Source of the DNA: Dipylidium caninum
Lineage: Eukaryota; Platyhelminthes; Cestoda; Cyclophyllidea; Dipylidiidae
Assembly: GCA_017562135.1 (NCBI GenBank)
Contig: QEYB01000377.1
Span: forward strand, 372,001-436,000
DNA length: 64,000 bases
Reading direction: 5' to 3'
In this document: piece by piece, positions 58,035 through 64,000 of the stretch
How positions within the stretch are numbered: position 1 is the first letter of the stretch
Layout of the letters: each line of letters opens with the position of its first letter
The notes under the pieces: generated by a model
The model's database searches: none
Told to the model about the DNA's origin: nothing
The model's input: the letters and a program-made list of their open reading frames with translations, nothing else
Program-made: the position numbers and the translations under genes

Positions 58035-58859
58035 AGCCCGAGAGAAGAGTGTCAATGAGAGTTTGCTTTCCTCTTGACACCTCCGATTAATGCCTATACG
58101 AGAGTGGGGATGTCGCGTGATTCCATGCCTAACACCACAGACCGGCAGGAGAAATGTTCAGACCTCGGTGGTCAGTCGCCGCATTAGTAACTGTGTGCAC
58201 TTGTCACTGGCTCGATTAATATACTTTTAATTGTCCATACTCGGGGCCGCCCACGCGATGGAGCTAAGTGTGGAGAGAATCGGTCCAGATAAGACTGGCT
58301 TTCATCGGTGAAGTAGGCGTCGCTAATGGCGATTGGCATCGGCTCATGGCAATTGGTGTTTTGACAAACTGAAACACCGATTGGAGCGTCAGTCCTGGGC
58401 TTTGGCTAAAATGCAAGTCAGCAAAATACTATTCCACTGAATTCGAACGACAGACCGAGAGCACTTCGGAGCAACTCACACCGAGTGTTGGTTGCACCAA
58501 GCCTCGTGTAAGGCTGGGGATTAGCTGGCCTCTCCACCGATGTTGTCGTGTCGCGACACCAAGTTACGAGTGGGATTGTCGATCACCGTGAAACCTTGTT
58601 TTTGCCAGACGAAAATGGGGAGCATCTGGGACAAATCCTACTCTCCTCTTGCACCGCTTAACACACGTCTGTCTAATTTTAAACTGGCCCCATGCACTCC
58701 CCACCCACACGTCTGCGATCACGTGGACCGAGCTGCCGGTCAAGAGTATTCGCCTATGGCACAATTGCATATCGTAGCTTCATCCACCTAAACAAAGAGC
58801 TCATATAGTTCACCTCAGCTTCACTTTTCTGCTTTCACAATATCACTCATGTGCTTCTC

Positions 58860-58860
<1 letters not shown>
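58035..58860. repeat. palindrome block B3 (partner 41.36-42.16 kb)
   Basis: 3' flank of ANK-e and following block, diverged from its inverted partner. An ORF at 58540-58791 is disrupted in the partner. No gene. Confidence 0.5.

Positions 58861-58890
<30 letters not shown>
58861..58890. repeat. AC dinucleotide repeat
   Basis: Fifteen perfect AC units; eight GT units in the palindromic partner. Confidence 0.95.
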
Positions 58891-58892
<2 letters not shown>

Positions 58893-58909
58893 ACACAAGA
58901 GGCGGTAAT

Positions 58910-59200
58910 TGTTTCCTCCGTGTGGATGCTTCACAGGTCCAAGCATCGCCGCTTGTGCGTTGTTGAGGAGTCGCCGCAGCGGAGTGAGGCACAATGAACT
59001 GTCCACTGGCCTGTTCACTCGCCAGAACGCACTGCTGGCACTCCTTTTAGTGGAACGAGTCCCACTTTCGGGAACACGTGGGCACATAAAGGTGACCGCA
59101 TTGGGACATGCAGACACATATGCGAAGATGAAATCGGCATCGCCTCCACTTCGTCATGTGAGGCACCGATGGCTGTCCGAGAAAACCTGACTTCACGACT
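58910..59200 (+). pseudogene. S2-family promoter and truncated leader (copy 11)
   Basis: S2 upstream block (GCGGAGTGAGGCACAATGAACTG), CATAAAGG at the TATA position, then ATGAAATCGG and a 20-codon peptide without leucine run (MKSASPPLRHVRHRW). Matches copy 9. Confidence 0.5.
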
Positions 59201-60368
59201 GTGGCAGTGAGGACAATAATGGGGAAGAGGAGGGAGACGTCAAGGAAGGATAATTGCTTTCCGGACGAAAGGCGCATTCAACACAGGGTGTGAGGCGTAG
59301 CTGGGCCGTCTCAACTCGCAACGTGGGAAAGGCCGATCAGTGTTAAAACTCCTCGTCGCCACCATCCTCACAAAGGCTGAAGCAGACCCCTTCCATCTGC
59401 CGCATTCGCGTTATGTGAATTAAACGGCGTTGAATAGCATCCTACCACTGCGTCACTTTCTCCTCCCACTGTGTCGCATTGACGAAATGTGGGGTATGGA
59501 CGAGCCTAAAATGGGGACGGCGAAGAAAGGGGTCCTGCTTGGTGAGGCTTTCGGGAGAGCGGTAAATTTATTCTTCAGAGGAGAGTGGAGATTGGAGATA
59601 TCAAGGGAGTGGGAGGCGAGTGTCATCAGTTCTTGTTACAAAATATGTGGCATTCTAACACTCTGGGCCACATAATCAGCCAACATTGTAACCCACCTCA
59701 TTCTTCTCGCGCACGTACTCTGCCCGTAGGCACACCATCCATTCCCCCACCCACTGCTTCCTTGCAGCAGAGGAAGAGGCAGATGCGTCCCACTCTACCG
59801 AACGACAGTCGGCTGTCGCTGTCTGCTCCAATTGGCATGTTGTATGTAGTTGCCGTTGGACGCATGTCCAAGTAGGCGACATTCTACTGGCAGAGGCGAT
59901 GATGTGACCCCTCGAGGCCCAACAAGCACCAATCGTCTGGACGAACTGGCCCAACCACGAAAGCTTTCATGCTCACCCTTTGGAGTCATTTAGGAACCAC
60001 TGAGGGGAACAGTTAATTAGCGGGAGAATAGGCGCCACTAGAGGCGCCGAAGATTCCATGTTCTCGTCGATGCAGGCTGGCTTGACTAATGTGGCAAGTC
60101 AGTGCGGCATATTACGTGGGGTGGTTAAGGCAATGTGGCAGAGAAGGGAGGAACGGGGCGCAGGTCTGTCTACCTCTGCCCATTATATTATCACACCTGT
60201 TTGTCACTGGAACCCCACTGACAGAGGTCTACGACTTACTGTACACCGGGGAGCGATGTGCCATCCTGATGTCCAGTATGACATTGCTGTTAGACAAAAC
60301 CCGACGCCCCTCCATATGTCAGCACTGCTTATGCGTTTCCCTTTCGTTGCGCCAAGACGTGGGTTGCC
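59201..60368. repeat. palindrome block B2 (partner 39.86-40.93 kb)
   Basis: Diverged inverted copy; see partner. The plus frame 60089-60403 parallels the minus frame 40139-39861. Confidence 0.5.
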
Positions 60369-60611
60369 CTATTTCTCAAAGGCCACACATCCCACCTTTC
60401 TGAAGACGGGATGTGTGAGTGTACGAGGCACTCTACACTCGTTTCTCGTTGAGAAGACCAGGTAATGGACATTACGTGTGCACTTCTCATCCACGAGGTG
60501 TGGACATCGAGGAACTGGCGGCGCGATGAGAAGAGAGGCGACAGAAGGGGGCAGAAGGAGGAGGAGGAGGAGGAGGAGGAGAAGGAGGAGGAGGAGGAGG
60601 GACAATGCCAT
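60369..60611 (-). CDS. S3-family leucine-leader secreted peptide (copy 3, best preserved)
   Basis: 80-residue minus-strand ORF: MALS, then about 16 leucines encoded by CTC/CTT repeats, PPSVAS, and a mature part of about 50 residues with four cysteines (PRC, EKC, NEC, VGC) and the words LVFSTRNEC and LTHPVFRKVGC. Copies at 20.2 and 39.6 kb share the leader and parts of the mature region. Likely secreted and possibly disulphide-bonded. The cysteine spacing recalls small inhibitor folds, but C3/C5 of a Kazal domain would be missing. Leader length is set by a microsatellite. Confidence 0.45.
   Translation of the reverse strand: MALSLLLLLLLLLLLLLLLLPPSVASLLIAPPVPRCPHLVDEKCTRNVHYLVFSTRNECRVPRTLTHPVFRKVGCVAFEK
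60556..60600. repeat. GAG trinucleotide repeat
   Basis: Purine strand of the leucine-codon run in S3 copy 3. Confidence 0.9.
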
Positions 60612-61354
60612 TGTATGGACCGAGGAGCTGCCAAATAGACGTGGATGGCACACTGCAATCGTGTTCGTGTGTCCCCAAAAACATCCGATGGCTACCGGTC
60701 TGCTGTGCCTTCGTGGTTCATGTGGAATCGGCGAATGAGTGAAGCAACAATGCCACGAGATCGCCTCACATGGTGGCAGCAGTGGAGTGCTGAAATAAAA
60801 ATACCCTGTTGACTGTCAATCAGACCATCGACCATGTGGCTAGGAAGAAAGCTGGTCGGACGTTAGACGTTTGGATAAATACGAGCAGTGGACGCCAGAC
60901 ACACACACAACAGAACCACACCGTTGTTTGACGGTTGCCCCAAATGGCAATTCCAAATAATCTGAATTCTCTTCAGGAAAATGGGTAAATAGAAGTATCA
61001 TCATGTTTCCCCTTTACTTTCAGGTAATCACGAGGTCGGCCTCAGTTGCATTGCAGGAGATTCATTCGAGGCGAATCATGCCATTAATCGGGGCTTGGGA
61101 CACCCGAGTGACCTGCACTGCTCCACTTGAATGATGCTACACGAGGCCGTAGAAGTTTACCTCTCGGCATACCGGCTCCATAGGCCGCAGTTAGCCACTC
61201 GCGCACGGTCCGCCTCATTCGCTTGGCATTGCCTCGGCGTTGCTATAGCGGAGTGAGGCACGATGAACTGTCCGATGGCGAGTTCATTTGCTACAGCATG
61301 CTGCTGGTAGGCGTTATTGGTGGCAGGAGCCCCACCTTCGGGAAGATGTGCAAG

Positions 61355-61362
61355 TATAAAAG
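61355..61362 (+). promoter_or_regulatory. TATA box of S2 copy 12
   Basis: TATAAAAG 43 bases before the ATG, followed by GACCGCATCAGACCATGTAG. The upstream block at 61.2-61.35 kb (GCGGAGTGAGGCACGATGAA) is shared by all S2 copies. Confidence 0.65.
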
Positions 61363-61397
61363 AGACCGCATCAGACCATGTAGCCACAAATACGATC

Positions 61398-61598
61398 ATG
61401 AAACCGGCATTGCCTTACCTCCTCCTCCTTCTCCTCGTCGTCTTCGTGTGCGGCTCCGATGGCTGCCCGGGTAAACCTGGCCCTAAGACTATGACAGCTA
61501 GGACACTGTCGGCGAACAATGTGGGAAGGGCCAGAAAAGAAAATAAGTCGGAGTTTGCTGGAGTCTTACAAGACTCAATCCAATATTTGCCCTTTTGA
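61398..61598 (+). CDS. S2-family small secreted peptide (copy 12, intact)
   Basis: 66-residue ORF. Signal peptide MKPALPYLLLLLLVVFVCGS is followed by DGCPGKPGPKTMTARTLSAN, a basic VGRARK, the sequon NKS, and the end GVLQDSIQYLPF. The stop, NKSE and LPF end agree with copy 3 at 11.6 kb; leader and middle agree with copy 8 at 38.7 kb. Complete promoter with TATA box. No known family recognised. If real, a secreted, possibly glycosylated peptide. Serves as the reference for the family. Confidence 0.6.
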   Translation: MKPALPYLLLLLLVVFVCGSDGCPGKPGPKTMTARTLSANNVGRARKENKSEFAGVLQDSIQYLPF

Positions 61599-61619
61599 TC
61601 CCACCTTCCACGTGAACAG

Positions 61620-62110
61620 CATGTGGAACATTGTTTGAGAGTCGAGGACGAAATCCCCTCCTTGATTTTCTCCCACCCTTTTCCATTTAACTAACACCCT
61701 TTAACGCCTATCCATCTCGCAGCCCTTCTCGTCTCCACTTTATGGCCTCCGCCTTCACACACTGTTCTCCTTCGTCCACAGTTTCGACTTGATCCTCCCA
61801 GTGTCTGTCCTTTGATGGTGGTGGTTGTGGTGGTAGACTCTGTGGTTTCTTTTGAATGCATAATGTTCATCATTCCATACAGAATAATGACTTCTTCAAA
61901 TTCTCTTCGTATTGCGATGAGCCCATTTGGTTGGCCTCTTCTCAGGTCCAGTGGAATGGGTGGCGAAGGTGGACAGCGAAACAAATTATGTGCTTTGACT
62001 GTTCCACGCATCCTCTGACGAGTTATTTCGGTCGAAGTCTTCAAGGATTCCATCGGCCTTATGTTGGCCCCCACCTTCACGCTAGTTCACACCCAGCCAC
62101 CCTCTTTCCT
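61620..62110. repeat. block B1, shortened copy
   Basis: Direct copy of parts of 11.9-13.25 kb; about 0.85 kb present at 37.3-38.1 kb is missing. No gene. Confidence 0.6.
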
Positions 62111-62640
62111 AGTTACAGCGGATCGAGACTTGTAGACTCGACTCGAGACTCTCTTCCCCGTCTACTCAATGTGGTGATTTGAGGTGAGAAGGATTTTACC
62201 GCAAACTGGCAGTGAGGACTTGCTTTAACACGCAACAGTCTGAGAAAATTTGCCAGTCCGACGACATGGCAATAATACACTGCAAACGGAATACCGTTGA
62301 AAGCAGAGGAGAGGAGGAGAGAGGAGGAGGAGGAGGAGGAGGTGGAGGAGGAGAGTGAGTGAGTGAGTGAGTGTTTCGGCTTTACGTCAGGGCTGAGAAT
62401 TATTCGGCAGCGGATCCGCATACGCTGAGTCTTTCGGTCCACAACGAGTCATTTGCTCTATGTTCTCCTTTTTCCACACTGGGCTCCATACGACGCATCT
62501 GCGGTGTGTGTTCTCCTCTGTCACAGCAGACAGTCAACCCAATTCACGTCGAACAAAGCGGCAGATGACGGACGTGTGTGCATGTACGGTTGTCGTTTGG
62601 TGACCAAACCGCATCGTTCTGGTTAAAAGCGGCGCGAGTT
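62110..62640 (-). pseudogene. S1-family copy, internal deletion
   Basis: Minus strand: S1 upstream block is followed directly, after CCAGTGTGG, by the middle segment (GAGAACATAGAGCAAATGACTCG). TATA box, start codon and leader are deleted. Then come SPDVKPKHSL, a GAG/CTC run (62305-62352) and the last conserved segment. Confidence 0.5.
62305..62352. repeat. GAG-rich microsatellite
   Basis: GAG triplets then GTGA units; the aligned position in the other copies holds a GAGCA/CTCTG pentamer. Confidence 0.9.
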
Positions 62641-64000
62641 AGGTCCTTGGAACATGCCAGTCCAATTGATGCAGAATTTCAATCTGTCACAAAATCTTCA
62701 TGAGCCCGAGGGGTAGGAGCTTTGTGAAAACAAAACACTGCAACGTGTGTTATATTTTGGAGAAAACGCAGAATTTCGACAGCACGAGTACCGCCTCTAA
62801 CCACAGTGAATGTCCAGTGTGCATTTCACTTCTACCACGAACGACAGCAGCCACGCCTTCCTTTGTCCCCAAACTAGTAGTCCAATCCGCCACCTTGAGT
62901 GACGAGTCAAAATAACTTGGGTTGCTGCGGTGTTGGAGTGTTTCTCCCACCCTCTGCCTCATACACGCGCTGCCCTACCTGTGCCTCCTGGGCCTCGAAC
63001 GCAGTGCGTGTTTACCGCTGGCCGAGATGACGGAAGAGCTCGAACGAGAGCCACCTGTTGCGCCTTTCCTTCAGGCAAGCAGGGCTGCGCTGGGGCCGCC
63101 GGTGCACTGAGCACGAAATCACTTCCACAAGTTAATTACCAACACATGCCAAGTCCTCGTGACACCTGCCATTTCAACGTCAGCTGTCTAAAGGGTGTTT
63201 TGGAACGTGTGTGACATTGTCTGTGGCCTCAACCTCACAACTTCAATTGGTGTGGGATATCAGCTTAAAATAACAAATTCGGACTCATCGCCCGGATAGC
63301 AAGAGAATACTTAAAGGAAGGTCGCATACCCACGCGGCCTCTCACTACTTTCGCATGCGTGCACAAAGCGATGACCAACCCCGATGACATCCCTTTCTGA
63401 CAATGCAACGTTTTCAGAAATTGTGCATGCATCCTGTGAAGGGGGAAGAAGATGAAAATGTGAGGTTGCTTGTGTGGCAGTCTGCACTATTTCTTGGTCA
63501 CGTCCTTGCCGAACACCGACTACGACGCCGAGGTGGCGAAGTGAGGCCAGAGTGTATCGAGACATCAAAGAAGTGTTAAATGACGGCCTAAAATCCGGGA
63601 AGCACCAGAAGGTGCTCGTTGTCCACATGTCCGACGAATCGTCCTTTGCTTACCATGCTCCCCGCACTCTCACCTACTTAGTCTCCACTGCAAGACCAGT
63701 TGCATGCACGGAGCGAGGGGTTTCCCTTACAGCTTACAGCAGCGCAGGCTGCAAGGACTGCTGGTCTTGTCTGCGCATTAGCAGGCAGTGCATTGGGTAT
63801 TCAGCCAAAGCCTAGGACGCAGCCCGCAGTGGTAATGAAATAAAGTCAAGGCGGCGAAACTTCTTTGTCCCAAGTAGTGGAGAAGTATTTGGGCATGTCC
63901 AAGCCACAGCCACTCGGAACCCACCGTAGAAGTGGTCCTCGATGGAGGCTGGTAGGGGAAAGGTGGGGAGAGGAGAAGGGAGATCGGTGTTTCGAGAGCT
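62641..64000. repeat. outer part of right arm, no gene called
   Basis: Inverted partner of 35.07-36.43 kb. Paired ORFs (62930-63214 plus with 36127-35834 minus; 63474-63815 plus with 35578-35228 minus) share many residues (TRATCCAFPSGKQGCAGAAG, KSLPQVNY). This could reflect coding, but their amino ends differ and no splice sites were confirmed. Confidence 0.35.

Larger units (their letters stand above)
52205..64000. repeat. giant palindrome, right arm (runs off window)
   Basis: Inverted collinear copy of 35070-48085; the last bases of the window still match 35.07 kb, so the arm continues. See the left-arm entry. Confidence 0.92.

Noticed and set aside
60369..60611. Kazal-type protease inhibitor
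   Set aside because: Only four of six Kazal cysteines could be aligned and their pairing would fail; kept as unknown.
1..64000. CRISPR array, rRNA or tRNA genes
   Set aside because: No regularly spaced short repeats with unique spacers and no convincing tRNA/rRNA motif were seen in manual reading; a covariance-model search would be decisive.

Overview
Kind of genome. This is eukaryotic, animal-type DNA. Genes are split by short introns (about 75-290 bp) with GT-AG sites and pyrimidine-tract acceptors. Exon phases are conserved between paralogues, small secreted-protein genes have TATA boxes, and microsatellites are abundant. No rRNA, tRNA, CRISPR array or bacterial operon was recognised. The mix of compact introns, repeated ankyrin genes and tiny signal-peptide genes would suit a helminth, perhaps a flatworm/tapeworm, but the sequence alone does not prove the taxon.

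Layout. The window is a mosaic of duplicated blocks in both orientations. From about 35.07 kb to the end it is one large palindrome: a left arm (35.07-48.085 kb) and a right arm (52.205-64.0 kb, running off the window) are collinear inverted copies around a 4.1-kb spacer. The innermost 3.6 kb of each arm differ, where compared, only by single-base indels; further out substitutions accumulate. A second inverted repeat with 2.2-kb arms lies at 15.53-17.70 and 25.42-27.59 kb. Older inverted copies link 8.7-11.06 kb to 17.9-22.7 kb. The 11.0-14.05 kb block recurs inverted at 36.4-39.4 kb and direct at 60.8-62.6 kb.

Gene content. (1) A family of ankyrin-repeat genes of MASK (ANKHD1/ANKRD17)-like repeat style, without KH domains: five copies (0.36-1.76 minus, 6.70-7.50 plus, 32.9-34.5 plus, 42.2-44.0 minus, 56.2-58.0 kb plus) and a last-exon remnant (52.1 kb minus). 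Core exons have conserved lengths (363/360 and 334 nt) and phases; states range from intact to truncated. (2) Three families of short secreted-type peptides. S2 has 12 copies, three with full ORFs, and a TATA-like box about 40 bp before the ATG. S1 has one intact gene at 9.1-9.34 kb and several decayed copies that still carry its promoter. S3 has a leucine-codon microsatellite inside its signal peptide. (3) A region resembling the ASH plus RhoGAP-like C-terminus of an OCRL/INPP5B-type inositol polyphosphate 5-phosphatase, once in each palindrome arm. (4) Several orphan exons with codon-level conservation between copies.

Reading. The window looks like a fast-evolving accessory gene cluster in which signal-peptide genes and ankyrin genes are copied together, inverted and degraded. 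Some structure, above all the nearly perfect inner palindrome and its single-base indels, could be an assembly or consensus-error artefact and needs read-level confirmation. Exon models were built by eye and are unverified by transcripts.
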